From Acidobacteriota bacterium (GTDB taxonomy: Bacteria > Acidobacteriota > Terriglobia > Terriglobales > Acidobacteriaceae): a DNA stretch of 10,898 bases. The translations under genes were made by a program, and so were the position numbers. The stretch covers positions 1 through 10,898 of the forward strand of contig JAEZPW010000069.1 in assembly GCA_023441255.1 (NCBI GenBank). The letters run 5' to 3'. Below the pieces are notes generated by a model, which saw only the letters and a program-made list of their open reading frames with translations, made no database searches and was not told the origin of the DNA. Shown here one piece after another: positions 1-6,847 of the stretch; positions within the stretch are counted from its first letter, which is position 1, and the number at the start of each line of letters is the position of its first letter.

Positions 1-552
1 CTGGCAGGCGTAAAGCACATCGAACCCGCCCACCCAAAACGTCACAGCCCCCACGAGTGGCAGAATGCGCCAGTCCAGCGACCCCCGAATTGCGATCCAT
101 GCCGCAGCCGGGGGAATCGCATCGGCAAAGCCGAGCACAAGATGCGACCACCGCGTGAACCGCTTCGTGTAGGAGTACAACAGCAGGATTGCCAGCGCCA
201 CCGGAGACAGATACAGGCAAAGCCGGTTCAACTGCGCAGCGGCAAAAATGAAGAGCAAGCTCGAAACCACGACGAAAGCTGCCACGAACTGCTTCGTCAG
301 AAGCCCGGTCGGGAGCGCTCTCATCTTCGTGCGTGGGTTAGCCGCGTCGAACTGAAAATCGACCAGCCGGTTGAACGCCATCGCCGCAGACCTTGCGGCG
401 ACCATCGCCACTACGATCCACGTTATCTGCCACGCACTCGGCAGACCTCCGGCCGCGAGCATCGCGCCCGCCATGGCAAACGGGAGCGCGAATACCGAGT
501 GCTCCCACTTGATCATCTCGAGGGTTATGCGCGTGTTGTGCAGCAGGGCCAC
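1..552 (-). CDS. mqnP: UbiA-family prenyltransferase, MqnP-like, 3' end outside window
   Basis: An integral membrane prenyltransferase that attaches a polyprenyl chain to an aromatic ring. The first Asp-rich motif is clear: N61, D65 and D69 in the run MAFNRLVDFQFD, followed by NPRT and a basic LPTG stretch. The preceding ARSAAMAFNR run is typical of the MqnP/'UbiA-other' group found in bacteria that make menaquinone by the futalosine route. Several hydrophobic segments follow (about residues 43-60, 88-106, 111-127, 163-177). The visible 184 residues stop inside the second motif (GFDVLY at 176-181), so roughly the last third is missing. The GTG at 550-552 is chosen because an in-frame TGA lies just upstream (556-558) and the conserved ITLEMIKWEHSVFALPF start precedes the first ATG (514-516). 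No good Shine-Dalgarno sequence is visible. Family is secure; the exact ring substrate is inferred. Confidence 0.85.
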   Translation of the reverse strand, partial: MALLHNTRITLEMIKWEHSVFALPFAMAGAMLAAGGLPSAWQITWIVVAMVAARSAAMAFNRLVDFQFDAANPRTKMRALPTGLLTKQFVAAFVVVSSLLFIFAAAQLNRLCLYLSPVALAILLLYSYTKRFTRWSHLVLGFADAIPPAAAWIAIRGSLDWRILPLVGAVTFWVGGFDVLYACQ

Positions 553-590
553 AACTCAGTGTAAAGAACGGAATGAAAGTTGGCTATCAT
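525..590 (-). other. possible 21-codon upstream ORF overlapping the mqnP start
   Basis: An ATG at 588-590 sits 6 bases after GGGAG, a better ribosome binding site than anything near the mqnP GTG. It opens 21 codons (MIANFHSVLYTELWPCCTTRA) and stops with TAA at 525-527, overlapping the first codons of mqnP in another frame. It resembles no known protein. It could couple or limit mqnP translation, or it could be chance. Confidence 0.2.
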
Positions 591-652
591 CCGGTGCTCC
601 CTGCCGCCCCTCCCGGACTGCGTTTGACCTCCAATGAACACGCTCGGCACAC

Positions 653-681
653 AAAAAGAGCCCGGCAGCGTTGCCGGGCTC
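653..681 (-). terminator. intrinsic terminator after ppdK
   Basis: A perfect 10-base inverted repeat (GAGCCCGGCA at 658-667, TGCCGGGCTC at 672-681) with a 4-base loop. On the minus strand it is followed at once by five T residues (653-657), then GTGTG. It lies 24 bases past the ppdK stop codon. The GC-rich stem and T-run are textbook for Rho-independent termination of leftward transcription. mqnP is therefore probably transcribed separately. Confidence 0.9.
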
Positions 682-704
682 CTGGTAAATGCCAACTGGT
701 GAAA

Positions 705-3416
705 CTACTTCGTCGCTCCGCCTTCCATGCCGAGCTGTTCGCGGGCGGCAGCCTGGGCTGCGGCCAGACGAGCAGTTAGTACGCGGTAGGGCGAGCACGA
801 CACATAGTTCATGCCGACCCGGTAGCAGAACTCCACCGACTGAGGTTCGCCACCGTGTTCGCCGCAGATGCCGACCTTGAGGTTCGGACGCGTGCTGCGG
901 CCCTTTTCGACGCCCATCTTCACGAGTTGACCAACACCTTCCTGGTCGAGTACCGCGAACGGATCCTGCTTCAGGATGCCTTCGCTAAGATACGTCGGGA
1001 GGAACTTGTTGATGTCGTCGCGCGAGAAGCCAAACGTGGTCTGGGTGAGGTCGTTGGTGCCGAAGCTGAAGAACTCGGCTTCCTTGGCGATCTCATCCGC
1101 GACCAGGGCTGCACGCGGTAGCTCGATCATGGTTCCGACCAGGTATTCGACTTTCGCCTTCTTCTCCGCGAAAACCTCGTCGGCTACGCGGCGAACGATG
1201 GCGGCCTGGTTTGCCATTTCCTTGATGCCGTGGGTCAGCGGAATCATGATTTCCGGCTTCGCCTTCACGCCCTTCGCGGTCATGTTAACGGCCGCCTCGA
1301 TGATGGCGCGCGCCTGCATCTCGGTGATTTCCGGATAGGTGACACCGAGACGGCAGCCACGGTGGCCGAGCATCGGGTTGAGTTCGTGCAGCTCGTTCAC
1401 ACGCTCCAGCAGGGTCCTGAGGTCCTTGAGCTTCGGCGAACGCGGCTTGGTAGCTTCCAAGACGCCGATTTCAACCATCAGCTCTTCGCGGCTCGGCAGG
1501 AACTCGTGCAGCGGCGGGTCGATGAGGCGAACCGTAACCGGCAGTCCGTCCATCGCCTTGAAGATGCCTTCGAAGTCCTTGCGCTGCATGGGCAGGAGCT
1601 TCTTCAGGGCGGCGCGGCGGGATTGCTCGTCGCGGGCCAGAATCATGGCGCGCATGTGTGGAATGCGGTCCTCGGCGAAGAACATGTGCTCGGTGCGGCA
1701 AAGGCCGATGCCTTCTGCTCCGAACGCACGCGCCTGGACAGCGTCACGCGGGATGTCAGCGTTGGCGCGGACACCCATCTTGCGGAACTCTTCGGCCCAC
1801 TTCATGAACTTCACGAGTTCGGGGTCGTTCGGGTTCGCAGCCAGAGTGTTCAGCTTGCCTTTCAGAACGCGGCCGCTCGTGCCGTCGAGCGAGAGCCAAT
1901 CGCCTTCCTTGAACGTCTGGCCCTTCACCTTCATCGTCTTCGTCTTTTCGTCGACGGTGATTTCGCCGGCGCCGGCCACGCAGCACTTGCCCATGCCGCG
2001 GGTCACGACAGCAGCGTGCGACGTCATGCCACCACGCGAGGTCAGAATTCCCTTCGCGACTTCCATGCCCTGAATGTCTTCCGGCGTGGTTTCCGCGCGA
2101 ACGAGGATGATGTGAGCGTCCTTGTTCTTGTGAACGGCCTTCACGGCGTCTTCAGCGGTGAAGACAATAGTGCCGACAGCGGCTCCGGGCGACGCCGGCA
2201 AGCCCTTGGTCAGCTCTTCGACCTTCACGCCCTTCTCGTCGAGGCGCGGAACCAGGAAGTCATAAAGCTGGTTCGGCTCAACCCGGAAGATCGCTTCTTC
2301 CTTCGTGATCAGGCCTTCGTCGACCATCTGGAGCGCAACGCGAACAGCCGCCAACCCGGTACGCTTGCCGTTGCGGGTCTGCAGCATGTAGAGCTTGCCG
2401 TTCTGGATGGTGAACTCGAAGTCCTGCATGTCTTTGTAGTGCTTCTCAAGGCGCGTGGTGATCTCGCGAAGCTGGTTGTAGGCGTTTTCGTCAACCTTCT
2501 TCAGTTCCGAAATATGGATCGGCGTGCGGATGCCGGCCACGACGTCTTCGCCCTGCGCGTTCATCAAGAACTCGCCATAGAACTCGTGCGCACCAGTAGC
2601 GGGGTTGCGGGTGAAGCCGACGCCAGTGCCGCTGTCCTCGCCGAGGTTGCCGAACACCATAGCCTGAACGTTGACGGCTGTGCCCAGCATGTCGTCGATG
2701 TTGTTGATTCGACGATAGTGCTTCGCACGGTCGTTGTTCCAGCTCTTGAATACGGCGTCACGCGCCATCTCAAGCTGAGTCATCGGGTCCTGCGGGAAGT
2801 CGATCTTGGCGTGCTTCTTGACTACTTTCTTGTAATCGACGATGACTTCCTGGAGAGCCTTGGCGTCGAGTTCGGTGTCGAGCTTTGCCTTCTTTTGCTT
2901 CTTCTTCGCGTCGAAAGCTTCATCGAACGCGTGCTTCGGAATCTCGAGCACGACGTTGCCGAACATCTGAATAAGCCGGCGATAGCTGTCATAGGCGAAA
3001 CGCGGGTTGCCCGACTTCGCGGCGAGTGCTTCCACGCTCTTGTCATTCAGGCCCAGGTTGAGAATGGTGTCCATCATGCCGGGCATCGAGAACTTGGCGC
3101 CCGAGCGGACCGAAACCAGCAGCGGATTTTCGCCGGCGCCGAGTTTCTGTCCTTGCAGCTGTTCGAGGCGGCGCAGCGCATCTTCCATCTGGCTCTGCAC
3201 GACCGCGCTTACCTTGCCGGTCTTCATGTACTCACGGCAGGCTTCGGTCTGGATCGTGAATCCCGGAGGCACCGGCAGTCCGGCGTTCGTCATCTCGGCC
3301 AGGCCGGCGCCCTTGCCGCCCAGCACGTCCTTCATTTTCCCGTGTCCTTCGGCCGACCCGCCGCCGAAGAAGTACACGTACTTCATCGCTTCTGGTTTCG
3401 TTTGAGGTGTGCTCAT
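705..3416 (-). CDS. ppdK: pyruvate, phosphate dikinase
   Basis: A cytoplasmic enzyme that interconverts pyruvate + ATP + phosphate and PEP + AMP + pyrophosphate. At 903 residues it has full family length. The N-terminal ATP-grasp part carries KYVYFFGGG (12-20), GGKGAGLAEM (33-42) and RSGAKFSMPGMMDT (104-117). The swivelling phosphohistidine domain holds GGMTSHAAVVTRG, with catalytic His467 and, two residues before it, Thr465, the position phosphorylated in regulated plant and bacterial PPDKs. The C-terminal PEP/pyruvate barrel has CRTEHMFF (573-580), GTNDLTQTTFGFSRDD (786-801) and GICGEHGG with catalytic Cys851. A Lys-rich stretch (171-202) is tolerated in this family. The start is set by AAAGGA 8 bases upstream; Met11 is the alternative but has a weaker site. 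The gene follows glyS after 158 bases and ends at an intrinsic terminator. No PPDK regulatory kinase/phosphatase gene is adjacent. Confidence 0.98.
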   Translation of the reverse strand: MSTPQTKPEAMKYVYFFGGGSAEGHGKMKDVLGGKGAGLAEMTNAGLPVPPGFTIQTEACREYMKTGKVSAVVQSQMEDALRRLEQLQGQKLGAGENPLLVSVRSGAKFSMPGMMDTILNLGLNDKSVEALAAKSGNPRFAYDSYRRLIQMFGNVVLEIPKHAFDEAFDAKKKQKKAKLDTELDAKALQEVIVDYKKVVKKHAKIDFPQDPMTQLEMARDAVFKSWNNDRAKHYRRINNIDDMLGTAVNVQAMVFGNLGEDSGTGVGFTRNPATGAHEFYGEFLMNAQGEDVVAGIRTPIHISELKKVDENAYNQLREITTRLEKHYKDMQDFEFTIQNGKLYMLQTRNGKRTGLAAVRVALQMVDEGLITKEEAIFRVEPNQLYDFLVPRLDEKGVKVEELTKGLPASPGAAVGTIVFTAEDAVKAVHKNKDAHIILVRAETTPEDIQGMEVAKGILTSRGGMTSHAAVVTRGMGKCCVAGAGEITVDEKTKTMKVKGQTFKEGDWLSLDGTSGRVLKGKLNTLAANPNDPELVKFMKWAEEFRKMGVRANADIPRDAVQARAFGAEGIGLCRTEHMFFAEDRIPHMRAMILARDEQSRRAALKKLLPMQRKDFEGIFKAMDGLPVTVRLIDPPLHEFLPSREELMVEIGVLEATKPRSPKLKDLRTLLERVNELHELNPMLGHRGCRLGVTYPEITEMQARAIIEAAVNMTAKGVKAKPEIMIPLTHGIKEMANQAAIVRRVADEVFAEKKAKVEYLVGTMIELPRAALVADEIAKEAEFFSFGTNDLTQTTFGFSRDDINKFLPTYLSEGILKQDPFAVLDQEGVGQLVKMGVEKGRSTRPNLKVGICGEHGGEPQSVEFCYRVGMNYVSCSPYRVLTARLAAAQAAAREQLGMEGGATK

Positions 3417-3424
3417 CTAATTCG

Positions 3425-3430
3425 TCCTTT
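3425..3430 (-). promoter_or_regulatory. ribosome binding site of ppdK
   Basis: AAAGGA on the minus strand, 8 bases before the ATG at 3414-3416. It decides the start in favour of Met1 over Met11, which has only a weak AGAAG before it. Confidence 0.75.
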
Positions 3431-3495
3431 ACGCAACTAAGATTTCTGTACTGATGATTGCGATCTCGCCCAATTAGCGCGGGCGGGAATGCGCT

Positions 3496-3571
3496 TTGGC
3501 TATTGGCCTTTGGTTCCTGGAACAGCCATGGCTGACATACTGCCAAGAGCCAACAGCCAAGAGCCAATAGC
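3496..3571. repeat. converging heptad arrays between glyS and ppdK
   Basis: On the plus strand, consecutive 7-base units TTGGCTA, TTGGCCT, TTGGTTC and CTGGAAC (3496-3523) face units CCAAGAG, CCAACAG, CCAAGAG and CCAATAG (3543-3570). The two arrays are complementary in consensus. The best perfect pairing is GCTATTGGC (3499-3507) with GCCAATAGC (3563-3571), with weaker pairing further in. The array starts about 4 bases after the glyS stop. No T-run follows on the minus strand, so it is not an intrinsic terminator. The same kind of array lies upstream of glyQ (6752-6841). Confidence 0.85.
3513..3534. repeat. two small palindromes at the centre of the glyS-ppdK heptad array
   Basis: GTTCCTGGAAC (3513-3523) is an 11-base perfect dyad. 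CAGCCATGGCTG (3523-3534) is a 12-base perfect palindrome sharing one base with it. They occupy the inner part of the left heptad array and the spacer before the right array. They could be part of the repeat's fold or a protein binding site; nothing in the sequence separates these. Confidence 0.5.
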
Positions 3572-3574
3572 GTC

Positions 3575-5728
3575 CTACTTGCCTTCGGTCACGATCTCGG
3601 AAAAATCCGCGATCGTGCTGAACTCGTCCACCAGCATTTGCAACAACGCCAGCCGGCTGGATCGCTGTTTTTCGTCCTCGACCATTACCATTACTTTGTC
3701 GAAGAACATGTCTACATTCGGACGCAGCTTCGAAATTTCCGTCAGCGCCTGCTCGTACTGTTTCTGCTCGCGCATTCTCTTGACGGCCTCAGCCGTCGAC
3801 ATCGCATGAATCGCGAGTTCCTTCTCCGCAGGTTCGCCGGAATCCTTGATGATCCGCACGGAACCTTCTTGCTGCTGCGTTTCACTCCACTTCCCTGTTT
3901 CACGCGCCTGCCGCAAAATGTTCTTCATGCGCTTGAACGCAACGGAAATAGAAGCAAAGTCTTCCGAGCCACGAACGGTCGCAACGGCTTTCGCCCGCTC
4001 GACCGCATCCACTGCATCGTCACTGCCGGCCGCCAGCACGGCATTCACCACGTCGTACGCGTAGCCAAGAACATCGCGCAGATAGAATTCCAGCCGTTCC
4101 TTGAAGAAGGTCTCGACTGAGAATATGTAATCTTCCGCCGATGTGAACTTCCGTTCAACTTCCGATCCTTCGTAACCCGTTCGGGCCCAGACAAACAACT
4201 GAGAGAGGCTCAACGTAAGCCTGTGCTCGGCGATAATCTTAACGATGCCGTTCGCCTGACGCCTCAACGCAAACGGGTCTTTCGAGCCCGAGGGGATCAT
4301 CGCCAGTCCGAACATTCCGGCAATCGTATCGGCCTTGTCGGCAATCGCCAGCACGGCGCCTTCGGACGTGCTCGGAACTGTGTCTTCCATCGACTCGGGT
4401 TTGTACTGGTCGTAGATCGCTTTCGCAACCGCATCACTCAACCCTTGCGCCTGCGCATAAAGACCACCCACGATCCCCTGGAGTTCCGTGAACTCCTTGA
4501 CAAGTTCGGTGGTCAGATCGGTTTTTGCCAGCCACGCCGCTTCTTCGACGGCGCTGCCGTCCACCTGTGTTCCGCCACTTCGCAAAGCTGCGCCGACTTT
4601 GGACGCAAGCGGCGCAATTCGGCTGGCCTTCTCGTAATAGCTACCGAGATCCTTCTGAAAGGTAACGACCTTGAGAGACTCGACTCTTTGCTTCAGCGGA
4701 ATGTGCTGGTCGAAGTTCCAGAAAAATCGCGCGTCGTTGAAACGCGCCCGCAGCACACGCTCGTGCCCATGTCGAATGATGCCCTCGGGATCGCCATCCG
4801 TATTCAGCACGGCCAGGAAGTGCGGCGCCAGTTTGCCGGACGCGTTCTCCACGGCGAAGTACTTCTGATGGTCGCGCATGACGGTAACCAGTACTTCTTC
4901 AGGAAGGTTCAGGTATTCGCGTTCGAAGTTGCCCAGGATCACGGAAGGAAACTCCGTCAGGTCCACCACCGTTTCCAGCAACTCTTTGTCTTCGCGCCAA
5001 CGGGCGCCAGCAATCTTTCGTGTAGCGGCGTCGAGCGCTTTGCGGATCACGTGCGTGCGGTCATTCTGATCGAGTACAAACGACTTCGCCAGCGCTTCCC
5101 TGTACCGATCAGGTCGCTCGATCCGAACAGCACCCGTGGACAGGATTCTGTGTCCCCGCGACTCCGCCGCCGAAAGGATTCCCGCGAACTCGACCGGCAC
5201 AATCTCGCCATCCAGCAGGGCTACAAGCCAGCGCAGCGGACGAACGAAACGCTCCGGTTTTCCCGCGCGCCAGTACATGTTCTTCGCCCAGTAAAGGCCC
5301 GCGATTTCCTTCGGCAACGCCTGCGCGAGAATGTCGCTTGCGTTCCGCCCCCTACGGGTGACCGTCGCTGCGATGTACTCGCCTTTCGGGGTCGTCACTT
5401 TTTCCACTTGCGACAAATCGACGTTTGCTTTCTTGGCAAAGGCCAGCGCGGCCGGAGTGGGCTGGCCATCTTTGAATGCAACCTTCACCGATGGCCCCAG
5501 CACCTGCTCTTCGACATCCGCCTGTGCAGCGTCCAGGTTGCGCGCTATGACGGCGATTCGGCGAGGCGTGGAAATTGCCTCAATGCTGTCGAGGCTTGCC
5601 TGACCGTTACCCACGAGGCGCTCGCGCGCCAGCAGATCGCCCACGCGCTTGGCGAGTTCCTCACGCGCGCCGTCAATCATGCGCGCCGGTATTTCTTCTG
5701 TTCCGATTTCCAGCAGAAAATCTGGCAT
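3575..5728 (-). CDS. glyS: glycine--tRNA ligase beta subunit
   Basis: The beta subunit of the bacterial alpha2beta2 glycyl-tRNA synthetase; it supplies tRNA recognition for charging tRNA-Gly. At 717 residues it is near the usual ~690. It opens with the family signature MPDFLLEIGTEEIPARM and carries STPRRIAV (53-60). The central HD-like region shows KTDLTTELVKEFTELQGIVGG (402-422), and PSGSKDPFALRRQANGIVKII (479-499) is strongly conserved. The C-terminus (about 590-710) is the DALR-type anticodon-binding region, including RPNVDMFFDKVMVMVEDE (669-686). The ATG at 5726-5728 lies 14 bases after the glyQ stop with only a weak Shine-Dalgarno sequence, so translational coupling to glyQ is likely. 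The downstream gap carries the heptad repeat. Confidence 0.98.
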   Translation of the reverse strand: MPDFLLEIGTEEIPARMIDGAREELAKRVGDLLARERLVGNGQASLDSIEAISTPRRIAVIARNLDAAQADVEEQVLGPSVKVAFKDGQPTPAALAFAKKANVDLSQVEKVTTPKGEYIAATVTRRGRNASDILAQALPKEIAGLYWAKNMYWRAGKPERFVRPLRWLVALLDGEIVPVEFAGILSAAESRGHRILSTGAVRIERPDRYREALAKSFVLDQNDRTHVIRKALDAATRKIAGARWREDKELLETVVDLTEFPSVILGNFEREYLNLPEEVLVTVMRDHQKYFAVENASGKLAPHFLAVLNTDGDPEGIIRHGHERVLRARFNDARFFWNFDQHIPLKQRVESLKVVTFQKDLGSYYEKASRIAPLASKVGAALRSGGTQVDGSAVEEAAWLAKTDLTTELVKEFTELQGIVGGLYAQAQGLSDAVAKAIYDQYKPESMEDTVPSTSEGAVLAIADKADTIAGMFGLAMIPSGSKDPFALRRQANGIVKIIAEHRLTLSLSQLFVWARTGYEGSEVERKFTSAEDYIFSVETFFKERLEFYLRDVLGYAYDVVNAVLAAGSDDAVDAVERAKAVATVRGSEDFASISVAFKRMKNILRQARETGKWSETQQQEGSVRIIKDSGEPAEKELAIHAMSTAEAVKRMREQKQYEQALTEISKLRPNVDMFFDKVMVMVEDEKQRSSRLALLQMLVDEFSTIADFSEIVTEGK

Positions 5729-5742
5729 TCTCTTATCTGTCT

Positions 5743-6744
5743 CTATCCGGCGAAGGATGCACCTGCGCTCTGCGTCGGTACCGCCGAGTTCTGTTGATCA
5801 ACCCACGCTTTCGCTAGACCCACGGCAAGTGTGCGAATTCGGGCAATGACGCCGACACGTTCGGTTACAGAAATCGCGCCGCGCGCATCCAGAATGTTAA
5901 ACAGGTGCGAGCACTTCAGGCACAGGTCAAACGCAGGCAGCAGCGGAAACCGGCGTTTGGCCTCTGCTACAGCTGCAACATCCGCGCCCTTTTCCCTGCC
6001 CTTCTTCACCAGCCCGTTGTATTGGTCAATGAGGGCCTGGCTTTCGGCTTCGTACAGATTCATGTGGTCCCAAAGCTTCTCGACATGCGCCATTTCGAAG
6101 TTGTAGACCGAGTACTGCAACTCGTCCGCAAGCCGCACATCGCCGTAGGTACGGACCTTCTTCGGATCGCGAGGATCACGCGACCAGACGATGTCGTAAA
6201 TCGAGTCGACGTCCTGCAGGAACGCCGCAATTCGCTCCAGACCGTACGTTAGTTCCACAGAAATCGGGTCGAGGTCCACGCCACCGCACTGTTGGAAGTA
6301 CGTGAACTGCGTGATCTCCAGTCCATCGAGCATCACCTGCCAGCCAATACCCCAGGCCCCGAGTGTCGGCGACTCCCAGTTGTCTTCCTCGAACTTGATA
6401 TCGTGCTTCCGCAGATCAATCCCGATAGCCGCAAGCGACTCCAGGTAGAGTTCCTGAATATTGTCCGGCGGCGGCTTGAGTATCACCTGCATCTGCGTGT
6501 GCCTGTAGAGGCGGTTCGGATTCTCGCCATACCGTCCATCCGCAGGACGACGAGACGGCTGCACGTATGCAACCGAGTATTCTCCCGGCCCCAGAACCCG
6601 TAGAAACGTTTCAGGCGCCATGGTGCCTGCCCCAACCTCGACGTCGTGAGGCTGTTGCAACACGCATCCGCGTTCAGCCCAGAAATTGGAGAGGCGAAGT
6701 ATCAGTTCCTGGAAGGTCAGCGAATTTTTCGGAGTGTCGTTCAC
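5743..6744 (-). CDS. glyQ: glycine--tRNA ligase alpha subunit
   Basis: The alpha subunit of the heterotetrameric glycyl-tRNA synthetase, a class II catalytic core that makes glycyl-adenylate. Conserved stretches are LTFQELILRLSNFWAERGCVLQQP (9-32), EVGAGTMAPETFLR (36-49), QPSRRPADGRYGENPNRL (62-79), the strand ITQFTYFQQCGG (144-155) and ISVTERVGVIARIR (291-304). At 333 residues it is longer than the typical ~290-300, owing to a Ser/Ala-rich C-terminal tail (about 317-333) and a basic insertion near 188-198. The start is GTG at 6742-6744, which fits the family N-terminus. No ordinary Shine-Dalgarno sequence precedes it; the heptad repeat fills the leader to within 7 bases, and its AAGAG words are the only purine-rich candidates. 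It is the first gene of the glyQ-glyS pair, 103 bases after recO. Confidence 0.98.
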   Translation of the reverse strand: MNDTPKNSLTFQELILRLSNFWAERGCVLQQPHDVEVGAGTMAPETFLRVLGPGEYSVAYVQPSRRPADGRYGENPNRLYRHTQMQVILKPPPDNIQELYLESLAAIGIDLRKHDIKFEEDNWESPTLGAWGIGWQVMLDGLEITQFTYFQQCGGVDLDPISVELTYGLERIAAFLQDVDSIYDIVWSRDPRDPKKVRTYGDVRLADELQYSVYNFEMAHVEKLWDHMNLYEAESQALIDQYNGLVKKGREKGADVAAVAEAKRRFPLLPAFDLCLKCSHLFNILDARGAISVTERVGVIARIRTLAVGLAKAWVDQQNSAVPTQSAGASFAG

Positions 6745-6751
6745 TAACGTA

Positions 6752-6841
6752 TTGGCTCTTGGCTCTTAGCTTTTGGCTTTTGTGCTGAGATTATTTCCCT
6801 CAATGTTGCGTAACCGGGTACCAACAGCCAAGAGCCAAAGG
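6752..6841. repeat. converging heptad arrays between recO and glyQ
   Basis: Plus-strand units TTGGCTC, TTGGCTC, TTAGCTT and TTGGCTT (6752-6779) face CCAACAG, CCAAGAG and CCAAAGG (6821-6841). TTGGCTCTTGGCT (6752-6764) pairs perfectly over 13 bases with AGCCAAGAGCCAA (6826-6838), enclosing about 61 bases. The 18-base CCAACAGCCAAGAGCCAA (6821-6838) recurs exactly at 3550-3567 in the glyS-ppdK gap. A separate perfect palindrome, AAAGGCGCCTTT (6837-6848), overlaps the outer edge and touches the recO stop codon. On the minus strand the array ends 7 bases before the glyQ GTG. Confidence 0.88.
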
Positions 6842-6847
6842 CGCCTT

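Noticed and set aside
514..516. ATG as the start of the UbiA-family gene
   Set aside because: The conserved ITLE residues before it match the family N-terminus, so the upstream GTG at 550-552 is preferred.
142..564. 140-codon plus-strand frame in the first 600 bases
   Set aside because: The minus strand here encodes a clear UbiA-family membrane protein; the plus frame is an Arg/Gln/His-rich shadow.
1230..3440. 736-codon open frame on the plus strand opposite ppdK
   Set aside because: It is the antisense shadow of a well-recognised 903-residue PPDK, created by GC-rich codon bias. Its translation shows no family motif and is rich in His, Arg and Leu as such shadows are.
3496..3571. heptad inverted repeat as an intrinsic terminator of glyS
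   Set aside because: On the minus strand no T-run follows the stem, and the stem is AT/GC mixed with mismatches.
4223..5797. 524-codon open frame on the plus strand opposite glyS
   Set aside because: Antisense shadow of glyS running into glyQ; no recognisable domain and no plausible ribosome binding site.
6745..6847. T-box or glycine riboswitch upstream of glyQ
   Set aside because: The gap is only 103 bases and mostly heptad repeat. I see no T-box AGGGTGG-type sequence or glycine aptamer core.
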